NCBI RefSeq assembly: GCF_017303155.1
Contig: NZ_JAEKJR010000001.1
Coordinates: 1 to 64,000 of the forward strand
Length of the DNA: 64,000 nt
From: Microbulbifer salipaludis
GTDB lineage: Bacteria; Pseudomonadota; Gammaproteobacteria; Pseudomonadales; Cellvibrionaceae
Reading direction: 5' to 3'
The notes below the pieces were generated by a model. The model saw only the letters and a list, made by a program, of their open reading frames with translations, was not told the DNA's origin and did no database searches. The position numbers and the translations under genes were made by a program. Shown one piece after another: positions 1-9,415 of this stretch. Numbering within the stretch: the first letter of the stretch is position 1; each line of letters begins with the position of its first letter.

Positions 1-60
1 GATCCGTCGCTCCGCAAGCACCCACACATATTGCTTGATCGAATTTTTAAACAACTCAGC
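1..60 (-). promoter_or_regulatory. rRNA operon leader with boxA-like antiterminator
   Basis: Read on the minus strand this stretch contains GAGTTGTTTAAAAATTCG followed by a CAAGCAATATGTGTGGGTGC segment. This matches the layout of bacterial rrn leaders, where a boxA element (E. coli TGCTCTTTAACA) is followed by a segment ending TGTGTGGGCACTC just ahead of 16S rRNA. The similarity is by eye. The inferred 16S gene would start left of base 1, reading away from the window, so it cannot be confirmed here. In pseudomonads tyrS is likewise followed by an rRNA operon, which fits. Confidence 0.65.
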
Positions 61-90
61 GTGGCGCTCGGCCCTCACTGTGGGATGCGC

Positions 91-118
91 ATTTTACACA
101 TCCAATCTGCTGAAGCAA
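91..118 (-). promoter_or_regulatory. Candidate rRNA promoter P2
   Basis: On the minus strand TTGCTT (plus 113-118) and TAAAAT (plus 91-96) are separated by 16 bases, a good sigma-70 pair. It sits about 30 bases before the boxA-like leader and is followed by a GC-rich GCGC discriminator, typical of growth-rate-regulated stable RNA promoters. Promoter activity is inferred. Confidence 0.5.
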
Positions 119-220
119 GCGTTTTTTTAATTTCTTTTCGAAGAAAACTCTTTGAAAATCAACAGCTTACTTAGCTTCCTCGCCGCGTTTTGCGTTGCTG
201 CTCAAGCAGCGAGGGCGCGA

Positions 221-249
221 ACTATACGAGCCTGCCCGGGGGCACGCAA
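221..249 (-). promoter_or_regulatory. Candidate rRNA promoter P1 with GC-rich discriminator
   Basis: On the minus strand TTGCGT (plus 244-249) and TATAGT (plus 221-226) are spaced by exactly 17 bases. TATAGT is followed by TCGCGCCC, a strongly GC-rich discriminator of the kind that makes rRNA promoters sensitive to ppGpp. It lies about 100 bases upstream of the second candidate promoter (91-118), giving the tandem P1-P2 arrangement of rrn operons. The AT-rich tract at 260-285 upstream of it could act as an UP element. Confidence 0.55.
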
Positions 250-324
250 GCACTTTTGTGACAAAACTGTAAAAAAGTTTTTTTGAGCCCTGATTCGCTC
301 AACTTTCAATCAATTGGCCGCCTA

Positions 325-1632
325 TCAGGCAACTTGATAGAAGAGGTGGTACTTCTTCTTACCCAGGCGAACAATGAAGTAACGGCCATGCAGCGCGCGC
401 TCACCGGCGAAGACCGAAGCCGGGCTAGCGTTGCTATCCATACCCACCTCAACGCCATTGACCAGCACCGCATTGCGACCGAGCGCGTCTTTCACCGGCT
501 TGCCCGATGGCGCCATGCCCGCGTCGACCAGCAGATGAATCAACGTCTGCTCACCAAACTCAACCGGCAACTCGGAACTGGGCAGGCCATCGAGACGCAA
601 CTGCTCGAGATCCCCCTCGGACAGATCGTCGATACCACCGGAAAATAACGCCTGCGAAATGCGCTCGGCGGCCGCGAGCCCCTCTTCACCGTGCACAAGA
701 CGGGTCACCTCCCTGGCAAGCACACCCTGCGCTTCCGGACGCCCCGCCCGTTCCGCGTCGGCCTTTTCGATCTCGTCGATGGCATCGACCGTAAGGAATG
801 TGAAGTACTTCAGGAACTTGTAGACATCCGCGTCGGCAGTGTTCAACCAGAATTGATAAAAGGCATAAGGCGATGTGCGCTGCGGATCCAGCCAGATGGT
901 GCCACTCTCGGTTTTGCCAAATTTGGTGCCATCCGCCTTGGTGACCAGCGGCAGGGTGAGGCCAAACACCTTGCCCCGATGCTGGCGGCGGGTGAGATCC
1001 ACACCACCGGTGATATTGCCCCACTGGTCGGAGCCACCAATCTGCAGGGTGCAGTTATGGCGCTTATAGAGCTCTGAGAAGTCCATGGACTGCAGGAGGA
1101 TGTAGGCGAACTCGGTGAAAGAGATGCCCTCCCCCTCGCGCTGGATCCGCTGCTTCACGGACTCCTTGTTCACCATATTGTTGATCGAGAAGTGCTTGCC
1201 AACATCGCGCAGGAAGTCGAGCACATTCAGATCTTTGGTCCAGTCGAGGTTGTTGGCCACCAGGCCACTGTTTTCACCGGCATCAAAGTCCACAAAGGCG
1301 CTGACTTGCGCCTTGATCTTCTCCACCCAACCGGAAACCACTTCTGGCGTATTGAGTGATCGCTCCTGCGCCTTGAAGGAAGGGTCGCCAATCAGGCCGG
1401 TTGCGCCGCCAACCAGTGCAATAGGCTTATGACCTGCCGCCTGAAACCTCTTGAGTGTCAGCAGCGGGACTAGACTGCCTATATGCAGGGAATCTGCAGT
1501 GGGGTCAAAGCCGCAATAGAGTGTGCGACTGCCTTCTGCCAGGTGCTGTTCCAGTTCGCCGTCACCGGTGGCCTGATTGACCAGCCCACGGCGCGTGAGG
1601 TCTTCCAGCAGTGTCGCATCCACTCCGGCCAT
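325..1632 (-). CDS. tyrS: Tyrosyl-tRNA synthetase
   Basis: Charges tRNA-Tyr with tyrosine in the cytoplasm. The 435-residue protein is a class I synthetase with the HIGH-type motif HIGS at residues 50-53, the KMSKS-type loop KFGKT at 237-241 and a C-terminal S4-like RNA-binding region from about residue 370. Length and the GGSDQWGNI segment near 200 match the bacterial TyrS family. It is divergent from the M23 peptidase gene and runs toward the presumed rRNA operon at the left edge. The start at 1632 gives the usual short N-terminus before the Rossmann fold. Confidence 0.97.
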   Translation of the reverse strand: MAGVDATLLEDLTRRGLVNQATGDGELEQHLAEGSRTLYCGFDPTADSLHIGSLVPLLTLKRFQAAGHKPIALVGGATGLIGDPSFKAQERSLNTPEVVSGWVEKIKAQVSAFVDFDAGENSGLVANNLDWTKDLNVLDFLRDVGKHFSINNMVNKESVKQRIQREGEGISFTEFAYILLQSMDFSELYKRHNCTLQIGGSDQWGNITGGVDLTRRQHRGKVFGLTLPLVTKADGTKFGKTESGTIWLDPQRTSPYAFYQFWLNTADADVYKFLKYFTFLTVDAIDEIEKADAERAGRPEAQGVLAREVTRLVHGEEGLAAAERISQALFSGGIDDLSEGDLEQLRLDGLPSSELPVEFGEQTLIHLLVDAGMAPSGKPVKDALGRNAVLVNGVEVGMDSNASPASVFAGERALHGRYFIVRLGKKKYHLFYQVA

Positions 1633-1984
1633 TGTATCCCCTTGCGGTAAGTTCAGATGTGCTCATGGAAGCCCGCAAAACCAGCGTTTGGGCGGGCAAA
1701 AATTGGGCTGCAAATGTACCGAATCCTGCGGCAAATACAAGCGCGGCGGGCGGTGGAGGTAAAAGCCGGCCATCCAGCGGTCGTGCGGTATTTCCTCGCA
1801 GGGCAAAGGAACTGAATCATGGACAGACAGGTCAATTACCCCGTGAACCAAGGCGGGAATTTTGTTATAAAGCCCTCTCGGTGTTCGTTTTTTAGACGCC
1901 ACTATGTGCACCAACACCAGAGTCCCGGCCAGCGGCCAGGCCAGAACCCGAAAACAATCACTGTCAGCGCTACCCATTAGTACC
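1633..1984. other. Divergent intergenic region tyrS / M23 peptidase
   Basis: About 350 bases separate the two divergent genes. They must contain both promoters, but no box stands out strongly. A TTATAA-type -10 candidate for the rightward gene lies near 1865. No RNA gene or repeat was recognised. Open frames crossing the region have no recognisable product. Confidence 0.4.
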
Positions 1985-3367
1985 ATGCAAGATCACCGTA
2001 AAAATCCACGCCTGCTGGGCGCACTGGGCAAACATTTTCCTCGCACCCACGCACTGGCAGCCGGCGCCGCCAGCTTTGCGCTCGCTCTGGCACTGTTTGT
2101 TTCCACTCCGGAAGTGGAGGCAAAACGCATCTCGCTGGAAGTCTCCCTCAGCCAGCCCGAAGCCGCGATGCAACAGCTCCCCGAGCAGCCGCCCGTTGAT
2201 GTAACGACTACCGCTGACGCGCCGCAAAGCGTGATGGAAGGCCTGCGGGTAGTACAGGAGACGGTGCGCAACGGCGACACCCTGTCCGACCTGTTTCAGC
2301 GCGCGGGTATCAGTAGTGCCGAAATGTACCAGCTGCTGTCCAGCGGCAAGGAAGCAAAACAGCTGGCCAAACTGACCCCCGGCGAGGAACTCACCTTCCA
2401 GATTGACGGCGAGGGCAGCCTGCAAAGCCTTGAATTGCATCGTGACCGCCTGAGCAAGGTGGAGTTCAGCCGTGACAATTCAGATGAGTACAAATACGCA
2501 CTGCACCAGCGGGATCCCGAGCGCTACACCGCATTCCGCCAGGCAGAGATCCACAGCTCCCTGTTCGTCGATGGCAGCAAGGCCGGCCTGAGCAACAACC
2601 TGATCATGGAGATGGCCGACATCTTCGGCTCGGATATCGACTTTGCACTGGATATCCGCAAGGGCGACAAGTTCAGTGTCGTGTTCGATGAGGAGTTCCT
2701 GGATGGTGAAAAGATCGGTAACGGCGCCATTCAGGCGGTGACCTTTACCAACCAGGGCAAGACTTTCAGCGCGGTGCGGTACACCGACAGCAATGGCGAT
2801 ACCAACTACTACACCCCCGACGGCAAGAGTATGCGCAAGGCGTTCATCCGCACGCCGGTGGATATCGGTCGCATCAGCTCGCACTTTAACCCGCGTCGCC
2901 TGCACCCGATCTTCAAGACCCGTCGCCCGCACAACGGTACCGACTACGCCGCCCCCCGTGGAACCCCGGTTTACTCCGCCGGCGACGGTAGAGTGATCAA
3001 GGCGGGTTACAGCAAGGCGAACGGTAATTACGTGTTCATTCAGCACGGTGAACGCTACGTCACCCGCTACCTGCACCTGAACAAGCGTCACGTAAAACGC
3101 GGCCAGCGGGTCAAGCAGCGCCAGGTGATCGGCACCGTGGGTGCCACGGGTTATGCGACCGGGCCGCATCTGCACTACGAGTTCCTGGTGGACGGTCACC
3201 ACCGCAACCCGGCCACCATCGTGCGCAAGCTGCCCAAGGCGAAAGCCATCCCGACATCGGAAATGGCCCGCTTCCAGGAGCAAACCCAACCACTGATGGC
3301 CCAGCTGGAGCGCTTCGAGCAACCAGCGTTGGCGCAAAACACCGAAGAGAAGGACTCCGTAAACTGA
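1985..3367 (+). CDS. OapA/LysM-type M23 murein endopeptidase (MepM-like)
   Basis: Predicted envelope-anchored zinc peptidase that cleaves peptide cross-links in peptidoglycan. The 460-residue product has an N-terminal hydrophobic segment at about 20-40 (signal anchor), an opacity-associated OapA/LysM-like region at roughly 85-165, and an M23 (LytM) domain near 295-400 with the metal motif HNGTDYAAPRGTPV and the HLHYEF motif. The frame is open from 1904, but the ATG at 1985 gives the cleaner N-terminus: a short basic stretch, then the membrane helix, as in pseudomonad homologues. It is directly abutted by anmK (stop at 3365-3367, next ATG at 3368), so the two are probably co-transcribed and linked to murein turnover. 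Confidence 0.88.
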   Translation: MQDHRKNPRLLGALGKHFPRTHALAAGAASFALALALFVSTPEVEAKRISLEVSLSQPEAAMQQLPEQPPVDVTTTADAPQSVMEGLRVVQETVRNGDTLSDLFQRAGISSAEMYQLLSSGKEAKQLAKLTPGEELTFQIDGEGSLQSLELHRDRLSKVEFSRDNSDEYKYALHQRDPERYTAFRQAEIHSSLFVDGSKAGLSNNLIMEMADIFGSDIDFALDIRKGDKFSVVFDEEFLDGEKIGNGAIQAVTFTNQGKTFSAVRYTDSNGDTNYYTPDGKSMRKAFIRTPVDIGRISSHFNPRRLHPIFKTRRPHNGTDYAAPRGTPVYSAGDGRVIKAGYSKANGNYVFIQHGERYVTRYLHLNKRHVKRGQRVKQRQVIGTVGATGYATGPHLHYEFLVDGHHRNPATIVRKLPKAKAIPTSEMARFQEQTQPLMAQLERFEQPALAQNTEEKDSVN

Positions 3368-4480
3368 ATGACGGACCTCTACATCGGCCTGATGTCTGGC
3401 ACCAGCGTTGATTGTATCGACGCGGTGCTGGTGGAGTTTTCCGGCTCTGGCAGCAAGCTGCAGTGCAAGACCCGTGCAGCGCTTGGCCACCCCATTTCAC
3501 AGACCATGCGCGAGGCCATTCTCGCGCTGTGCGCGCCGGGCCCGTCCGAACTGGACCGCGCCGGCCAGCTGGACCGCCAGCTCGGCCAGGAATTTGCTGC
3601 CGCAGCCCTGGCACTGCTGCATGAAGCGGGCATCGAGCCCGGCGCGATCCGTGCGATTGGCAGCCACGGCCAAACCGTACGGCACCGTCCACCGGGCAGC
3701 GTATCCACCCCCTTTTCCATCCAGCTCGGCGATCCCAACACCATCGCAGCACTGACCGGTATCACTACCGTAGCGGACTTCCGTCGCCGCGATATGGCGC
3801 TGGGCGGACATGGCGCACCGCTGATGCCGGCGTTTCATAACGCGGTTTTCCGCACAAGCCGCGACCGGGCCGTGGTCAATATCGGCGGCATGGCCAATAT
3901 CACCGAGCTTGCCGCGGATGGCGGCGTGCGCGGGTACGATACCGGGCCCGGTAACGCATTGCTGGATTACTGGGTGAAGCTGCATCGCGGAGAAGCCTAC
4001 GACGCCGACGGCGCCTGGGCCGCCAGCGGCACACCGCACCCGGAACTGCTCAATCGCCTGTTGTCCGACGCCTACTTCGCCGCACCGGCGCCCAAGAGTA
4101 CCGGCAGGGAAGCATTCAACCCGAGCTGGCTGGAGCGTGCCTGCGCCGGCCTGGAAGTCCCCCCGGCGGACATTCAGGCGACACTGGCAGAGGTCACCGC
4201 GGCCTCCATTGCCGACGGCGTGCGCGAGTTTGCACGCGGCGGAGAATTGCTGGTTTGCGGCGGCGGCGCCCGCAATGGGGACCTGATGGAGCGCCTGCGG
4301 CGGCGACTGCCCACGTGGTCGGTGGCTGCCACCAACGAGTACGGAATCGATGCGGACTGGGTCGAAGGGGCGGGCTTTGCGTGGCTGGCGCGTCAGACAA
4401 TGCTCAGCCTCAGCGGTAACTGCCCCGCCGTGACCGGGGCAGCAAAAGAGACCATTCTGGGGGGGATATTTCCCGCCTGA
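3368..4480 (+). CDS. anmK: Anhydro-N-acetylmuramic acid kinase
   Basis: Converts 1,6-anhydro-MurNAc plus ATP to MurNAc-6-phosphate during cell-wall recycling. The 370-residue protein has the family's N-terminal GLMSGTSVDCID signature, the IGSHGQT segment, a central YDTGPGN phosphate-binding motif and the C-terminal GGGARN sequence of the actin-like ATPase fold. It starts on the base after the M23 peptidase stop codon, consistent with translational coupling. AmgK and MurU, enzymes of the complementary recycling route, lie 48 kb to the right. Confidence 0.96.
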   Translation: MTDLYIGLMSGTSVDCIDAVLVEFSGSGSKLQCKTRAALGHPISQTMREAILALCAPGPSELDRAGQLDRQLGQEFAAAALALLHEAGIEPGAIRAIGSHGQTVRHRPPGSVSTPFSIQLGDPNTIAALTGITTVADFRRRDMALGGHGAPLMPAFHNAVFRTSRDRAVVNIGGMANITELAADGGVRGYDTGPGNALLDYWVKLHRGEAYDADGAWAASGTPHPELLNRLLSDAYFAAPAPKSTGREAFNPSWLERACAGLEVPPADIQATLAEVTAASIADGVREFARGGELLVCGGGARNGDLMERLRRRLPTWSVAATNEYGIDADWVEGAGFAWLARQTMLSLSGNCPAVTGAAKETILGGIFPA

Positions 4481-4511
4481 TCAGGGCTGCGCCATCCGGC
4501 GCGGCAACCGA

Positions 4512-4865
4512 CTAGATCGAGAAGGAAGAGCCACATCCACAGGTAGCGGACGCGTTGGGATTCTGGACCACAAAGCGGGAACCAGACAGCCCCTCTTCAT
4601 AGTCCACACTGGCACCAACCAGATACGGATAACTCATGGCGTCTACCAGAACTTCGATGCCGTCCTTTTCCACTACGGCATCATCTTCCGCCACCAGCTC
4701 ATCAAAGGTAAAGCCGTACTGAAAACCGGAGCAGCCGCCACCGGTCACGAAGACACGCAACTTCAGCTCCGGGTTACCTTCTTCCTCCAGCAGGCCTTTG
4801 ACCTTGGCCACAGCCTTGTCGGTCACCTGAATCGGGTCGGGGGAAAAAGAAACAGCTTCAGACAT
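4512..4865 (-). CDS. erpA: Iron-sulfur cluster insertion protein ErpA
   Basis: A-type carrier that delivers Fe-S clusters to apo-proteins such as IspG/IspH. The 117-residue protein carries the three conserved cysteines of the HesB/IscA family: Cys45 in [12 protein letters not shown], and Cys109 and Cys111 in the C-terminal TCGCGSSF. It is the last gene of a minus-strand group (argC, coiled-coil protein, bactofilin, erpA) and converges on anmK with a gap of about 30 bases. The same neighbourhood occurs in pseudomonads. Confidence 0.95.
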   Translation of the reverse strand: MSEAVSFSPDPIQVTDKAVAKVKGLLEEEGNPELKLRVFVTGGGCSGFQYGFTFDELVAEDDAVVEKDGIEVLVDAMSYPYLVGASVDYEEGLSGSRFVVQNPNASATCGCGSSFSI

Positions 4866-5018
4866 AATTCACTCTCGAAACAGATTCGCAGCCCTGCCCT
4901 CCACAGAGGGGGCTGCCCACTGCCGGATGGCAGCGGTGCGGACGCATTATGGGTAAAACCCAGCAAACAGGTCAAGTATTGCCAGCCTGATCGGAGTTAA
5001 CCAGCAGCGCCCTTCGCG

Positions 5019-5453
5019 TTATTCCGCGTCTGCCGCCGTTTCTTCGGAGTAGCCGAGCATACGGGGCTCGCTGGTGGTATCCACTTCCACATTGGAGACC
5101 AGGGAGCCGTTGACCTGGGCACCCTTCACCATCTCGATCAGTTTGTAGTGCACATTGCCTTCTACGACCGCCTTGGAAGCCAGCTCCAGGTGTCCACTGG
5201 CATGCACATCGCCCTTCACGTTGCCGTTGACCACCACGTTAGGCACGCGGATTTCGCCTTCGACGACGCCGCCATCGACGATTTGCAGGCGTGCGTCGCT
5301 GTCACTGTGGGCGCTCACATTGCCGTTGACCCGTCCCTCAACAACCAGGTTGCCGCGAAAATGCAGGTCGCCGGTCACTTCGGTGTGACGCGCGATCAAA
5401 GTCGTACTGTTGCCGCCAGTGCTAGCCATAGTTTTCTCTTTCTTTTTCAACAT
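5019..5453 (-). CDS. Bactofilin
   Basis: Polymer-forming cytoskeletal protein of the bactofilin (DUF583) family. These assemble into membrane-associated filaments that position cell-wall enzymes. The 144-residue protein has a short basic N-terminus (MLKKKEK) and then a series of beta-helix repeats visible as the G-x-V / V-x-G periodicity from about residue 25 to 120 (for example GNLVVEGRVNGNV, VVNGNVKGDV). Two starts are possible. The first ATG (5453) keeps the basic, potentially membrane-binding tip. The second (5429) has a better purine-rich stretch (AGAAAGAGAAAA) just upstream. I favour the first by family resemblance. Confidence 0.9.
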   Translation of the reverse strand: MLKKKEKTMASTGGNSTTLIARHTEVTGDLHFRGNLVVEGRVNGNVSAHSDSDARLQIVDGGVVEGEIRVPNVVVNGNVKGDVHASGHLELASKAVVEGNVHYKLIEMVKGAQVNGSLVSNVEVDTTSEPRMLGYSEETAADAE

Positions 5454-5531
5454 AATTCAACCAAAACCTCATGAATTGCGCGGAACCTGGTCACTCCGCG
5501 GAGAGCGCCGCAAGGCGCCCATATCAGCAAA

Positions 5532-6272
5532 TCAGCTCTGCTGCACCAGCCAGCCATAGCGCTGGTCGATGCTGAAACCTTTGCGCTTGCTGGATTTAAG
5601 CGACAGCTCCACACCTTCTGGCACAAAGCCCTCCGGCAACTGCAGCTCTCCCTCGATATTCTGGAAATACTTGAAGCGTAGCGGAATCGACTCGCTTTCC
5701 ACCTGCGGGGAAAGGTCTGCGAGCGCGTAGCGGCGCGCCTCTCCCTCCAGCTGCCCCACAATGGTAAAACGCACCGCACCGGTAACTACCTGATGGCGGG
5801 CGGCGGACTGCTGCACCAGCAACTTGTACTGGTAGCGCCCCTCTCCCGCCTCAGAGATACTGAAGCGACCGATGGAAACCCCATCACTGCCCTCCGAGGG
5901 CGCCATAATCCCACGGTAAAAGGAGATTTCCTGGCGCAGCTCGGCAATCTGATTTTCCTTGGCCACCAGCTCGCTCCGCACGGACTCGCTCGCCTGCTGG
6001 CCAATCGCCACCGACTGCTCCGCAGTGGCGGCCCTGACGCGCAGCGCCTCGTTCTCAGCGCGCAGGCGATCGAGCTCGTCCAGCGAGCGGGCGTGTGCCC
6101 GGGTCTTCTCGTCCAGGTTTTTACTCAGTTGATACTGTCCCGCAAAGAAAGCGCCGGCACTGGTTGAAAGCACCAGCAAGGACACCCCCAGCACAGAAAA
6201 TACGCCATGGATGGGCCTGTGGGGGACCACCTTCATGCGATACTGTTTACTGCCTTTAACTTTGCGTGCCAT
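5532..6272 (-). CDS. Single-pass membrane coiled-coil protein (DUF6776-like)
   Basis: Predicted inner-membrane protein of unknown function, 246 residues. A basic N-terminal tail is followed by one transmembrane helix at about residues 25-47, a heptad-rich coiled coil at about 50-120 (ENEALRVRAATAEQ and following) and a C-terminal beta-rich domain. It resembles the family found next to bactofilin and erpA in gammaproteobacteria. It lies 78 bases upstream of the bactofilin gene on the same strand. Anchoring the bactofilin filament to the membrane is a reasonable hypothesis but is inference from context. Confidence 0.75.
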   Translation of the reverse strand: MARKVKGSKQYRMKVVPHRPIHGVFSVLGVSLLVLSTSAGAFFAGQYQLSKNLDEKTRAHARSLDELDRLRAENEALRVRAATAEQSVAIGQQASESVRSELVAKENQIAELRQEISFYRGIMAPSEGSDGVSIGRFSISEAGEGRYQYKLLVQQSAARHQVVTGAVRFTIVGQLEGEARRYALADLSPQVESESIPLRFKYFQNIEGELQLPEGFVPEGVELSLKSSKRKGFSIDQRYGWLVQQS

Positions 6273-6347
6273 GTATCTTGAGTGTCGTTATCTGGATAGT
6301 GTGATCGCGGTGTCGCGTATTTTTCTGTTTTACCAAAGCCTTCGATT

Positions 6348-7409
6348 CTAAGGCAGCAATGCCGGGCTCTCCAGCCCCTGGTTCTCATTTAAGCCAAACA
6401 TGATGTTCATGTTCTGCAGCGCCTGCGCCGATGCACCCTTGGCCAGGTTATCAATGACCGACAGGACAACCACGGTGTCGCGCCCCTGGGGCCGGACAAC
6501 GGCAAGGCGGCAGACATTGGTACCGCGTACGCTGCGCGTCTGCGGGTGGCTGCCCGCGGGCATCACATCCACAAACGGCTCTGCCGCGTAGCGCTGCTCG
6601 AACAGGGCCTGCAAGGACGCCTGGGTTGCCTCCGCAGCAGCAGGGCTCTTGAGCTTTGCGTACAAGGTGGCGTGGATACCGCGCACCATCGGCAGCAGGT
6701 GCGGCACAAACGTGAGTTCAACACTGCCGCCAGCAGCCTGTGCCAGCCCCTGCTCGATTTCCGGCAAGTGGCGATGCCCGGCTGCGCCGTAGGCGCGAAA
6801 ACTGTCGTTATTTTCCGCGAACAGCAGGTCGGTCTTGCCCTGGCGGCCGGCGCCACTGGCACCACTGGCCGCATTGGCAATCAGGCCCCGGGGCTCTACC
6901 AGGCCCGCCTCCAGCAAAGGGATCAGGCCAAGCTGGATAGCAGTGGGGTAACACCCCGGGCACGCGATCAACTGGGCACCCGCAATCTGCGCACGATTCA
7001 CCTCCGGCAATCCGTACACCGCCTGTGCGGCCAGCTCCGGGCAGGCGTGCGGCTGCCCGTACCATTGCTCCCAGACGGGAATATCCTGCAGGCGAAAATC
7101 CGCAGACAGGTCGATGACACGCACACCGCGCGCCACCAGCTCGGGCACCTGCGCCTGCGCCACTCCGTGGGGGGTGGCAAAAAACACCACATCGCACTGT
7201 GCCAGCGTGTCCAGATCCGGGGCACTGAACGCGAGGTCGTAGTGGCCACGCAGGCTCGGAAACAGGTCCGCCACTGGCGTTCCGGCTTCCGCGCGCGAGG
7301 TGATCGCGGTCACCTCCACTTGTGAATGGCCAGACAACAGACGCAAAAGCTCAACGCCCGTATAACCGGTTCCACCAACAATTGCCGCTTTGATGACGCT
7401 CACGCCCAC
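6348..7409 (-). CDS. argC: N-acetyl-gamma-glutamyl-phosphate reductase
   Basis: Third step of arginine biosynthesis: NADPH-dependent reduction of N-acetylglutamyl phosphate to the semialdehyde. The 353-residue protein has the NADP-binding [14 protein letters not shown] motif near the N-terminus, the catalytic-cysteine segment [10 protein letters not shown] at about 150-160 and the [10 protein letters not shown] segment with the conserved histidine. It heads the minus-strand argC-bactofilin-erpA group and is divergent from the ClC channel gene. An in-frame GTG two codons in is an alternative start. Confidence 0.96.
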   Translation of the reverse strand: MGVSVIKAAIVGGTGYTGVELLRLLSGHSQVEVTAITSRAEAGTPVADLFPSLRGHYDLAFSAPDLDTLAQCDVVFFATPHGVAQAQVPELVARGVRVIDLSADFRLQDIPVWEQWYGQPHACPELAAQAVYGLPEVNRAQIAGAQLIACPGCYPTAIQLGLIPLLEAGLVEPRGLIANAASGASGAGRQGKTDLLFAENNDSFRAYGAAGHRHLPEIEQGLAQAAGGSVELTFVPHLLPMVRGIHATLYAKLKSPAAAEATQASLQALFEQRYAAEPFVDVMPAGSHPQTRSVRGTNVCRLAVVRPQGRDTVVVLSVIDNLAKGASAQALQNMNIMFGLNENQGLESPALLP

Positions 7410-7520
7410 TCCTCGCTGTTGTCTGTCCCTGTCCGGGCCACCGCCGCCTGCTGGCGGGCCATGACCCTGTATACTGAGCCGTGCACTCTACCATAAGCCA
7501 CCGATTTTAAAGGACTAACC

Positions 7521-9338
7521 GTGCGGCGCCGCCAGCAGCGAGACCCCGAGCCACCCACTTCCCCACTCTCCGCCCGGCATTACGCAGGTCTGTTCGAGCG
7601 CGCGCGGGTAAAGCTCTCGGCGCAACAGGCGCTGGCGCTGCTGGTACTGCTCGCACTGGTCATCGGCGTGTGTGCGGGAGTAGTGGTGATCGGATTTCGC
7701 CAGCTGAGTGAAGGTCCCGCAATCCTGTACCTGCCACGGCTGGAGGATTTTGAGGCACTCCCGGCATCGTGGCGATTCGGCCTGCCAGTGGCGGGCGCAG
7801 CCGTTCTCGGCCTGCTATTTCACTGGGTGGCACCCTCCGGGCGGCCCACCGGCGTGGTGCATGTACTGGACCGACTGCACAATCATCAGGGCCGGATGCC
7901 TATGAAGAATGCGGTACTGCAGTTCTTTGGCGGCACCCTCGCGCTATTGAGCGGTCAGTCCATCGGCCGTGAGGGGCCGTCGGTACACCTCGGTGCGGCG
8001 AGCGGCAGCTGGGTTGCCCAGCGCCTGCGACTGCCCGACAACTCGGCGCGCACCCTGTTGGCGTGTGGCGTTGCGGCGGCCATTGCCGCCTCATTCAATA
8101 CGCCGCTGGCCGGGGTGATCTTCGCCATGGAAGTGGTGATGCTGGAGTACACCGTCGCCGGCTTCCTGCCCGTGATGATCGCCGCGGTGAGCGGCAGCGC
8201 TGCCACCCGCCTGGCGTTCGGTCACCAGGCTGCGTTTAGCGTGCCGGCCTCGCAGCTGGAGTCCCTGGCGGAATTCCCCATCCTGTTCGTCGCTGCGCTG
8301 ATCATCGGTGCACTGGCCGCACTGTTTATCCTCAGCCAGCGCTATCTGGTGCCGCTTCAGCAGAAACACTCGCCTTTCCCCCGTTTCCTGGTTGCCGGTG
8401 TCGCCACCGGCGTACTGGCGCTGTGGGTGCCGGAGATTCTCGGCACCGGCTACGACACCCTGGAACTGGCCATGCTTGGGCAGCTCAGTATTGCGGCCCT
8501 CGCAGCCATCGTGCTGGCCAAGATCGTGGCCACGGCACTGGCCACCGGGCTGGGGATTCCCGGCGGGGTCATTGGCCCGAGCCTGGTAATCGGCGCCTGC
8601 GTGGGCGGCGCGGCAGGACACCTGGCCAACCTGTGGCTGGGGGCCGCCACAGCCAGCCCGGGGTTGTATGCAATGGTAGGGATGGCGGCAATGATGGCGG
8701 CGCTGCTCAACGCCCCGCTGGCCGCGCTGCTGACCATCCTCGAGCTGACCTACAACCCGAATGTGCTGTTCCCCGGCATGATGACTATCGTGGTCGCCTG
8801 CCTGGTCAGCCGACAGCTGTTCGGCAGCGACGGCATTTATCAGGAGTCCCTCAGGGCGCTGGGCAAAAGTGGCACCCCCAGCTGGCGCGCGCAGATGCTC
8901 AGCCGGGTGGGCGTTGCCAGCGTTATGGAACGCGCGGTCGCCACAACCCCGCGACTACTGGAACGAGCGCAAGCCGAGCGACTGATCGAGCACCAGCCAG
9001 CCTGGCTACTGATCGGCGGGGATGACACACCACAGGCCCTGCGCACCGCCGATCTCGCCATTTTTCTCCAGCGTCCGCCAAAAGAACCCGACGGCCATGA
9101 GGAAAGCGAGAAAGAGGAAGAGAAGATCGACCTGCTGCGCCTGCCCGGCGAGCGCCTGCAGCTGGCGCCGTTAAGCTGGCGCGCGACGCTTCTGGAAGCC
9201 CAGCAGCAACTGGAACAGCAGGGCGCGGGAGCACTGTATATCGGCCGGGATTACGACCAGGGTAATAGCGGTGTACTGGACAGCGAGGTGGCGGGTATCA
9301 TTCTGCCGCAGCATATCGAGCATTATTATCGCCAGTAG
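7521..9338 (+). CDS. ClC-family chloride channel/transporter
   Basis: Predicted inner-membrane anion channel or Cl-/H+ antiporter, 605 residues. About ten hydrophobic segments span roughly residues 30-440. The GREGPSVHLGA motif carries the gating glutamate, GIPGGVIGPSL forms the second anion-binding loop, and a glutamate in VIFAMEVVM sits where antiporters have the proton-pathway residue. The classical GSGIP serine motif is not evident (RPTGVVHV occupies that region). After the membrane part a cytoplasmic tail of about 160 residues, charged and glutamate-rich near 525-540, may hold degenerate CBS repeats. Translation starts at GTG 7521. Confidence 0.9.
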   Translation: MRRRQQRDPEPPTSPLSARHYAGLFERARVKLSAQQALALLVLLALVIGVCAGVVVIGFRQLSEGPAILYLPRLEDFEALPASWRFGLPVAGAAVLGLLFHWVAPSGRPTGVVHVLDRLHNHQGRMPMKNAVLQFFGGTLALLSGQSIGREGPSVHLGAASGSWVAQRLRLPDNSARTLLACGVAAAIAASFNTPLAGVIFAMEVVMLEYTVAGFLPVMIAAVSGSAATRLAFGHQAAFSVPASQLESLAEFPILFVAALIIGALAALFILSQRYLVPLQQKHSPFPRFLVAGVATGVLALWVPEILGTGYDTLELAMLGQLSIAALAAIVLAKIVATALATGLGIPGGVIGPSLVIGACVGGAAGHLANLWLGAATASPGLYAMVGMAAMMAALLNAPLAALLTILELTYNPNVLFPGMMTIVVACLVSRQLFGSDGIYQESLRALGKSGTPSWRAQMLSRVGVASVMERAVATTPRLLERAQAERLIEHQPAWLLIGGDDTPQALRTADLAIFLQRPPKEPDGHEESEKEEEKIDLLRLPGERLQLAPLSWRATLLEAQQQLEQQGAGALYIGRDYDQGNSGVLDSEVAGIILPQHIEHYYRQ

Positions 9339-9415
9339 GCGCCCGGCGGAGGCTGTGCCTCCGTCGATCCAGAATAAATAAACTAACCGGACCTTGTTCC
9401 GGATAAGGAGCAACG

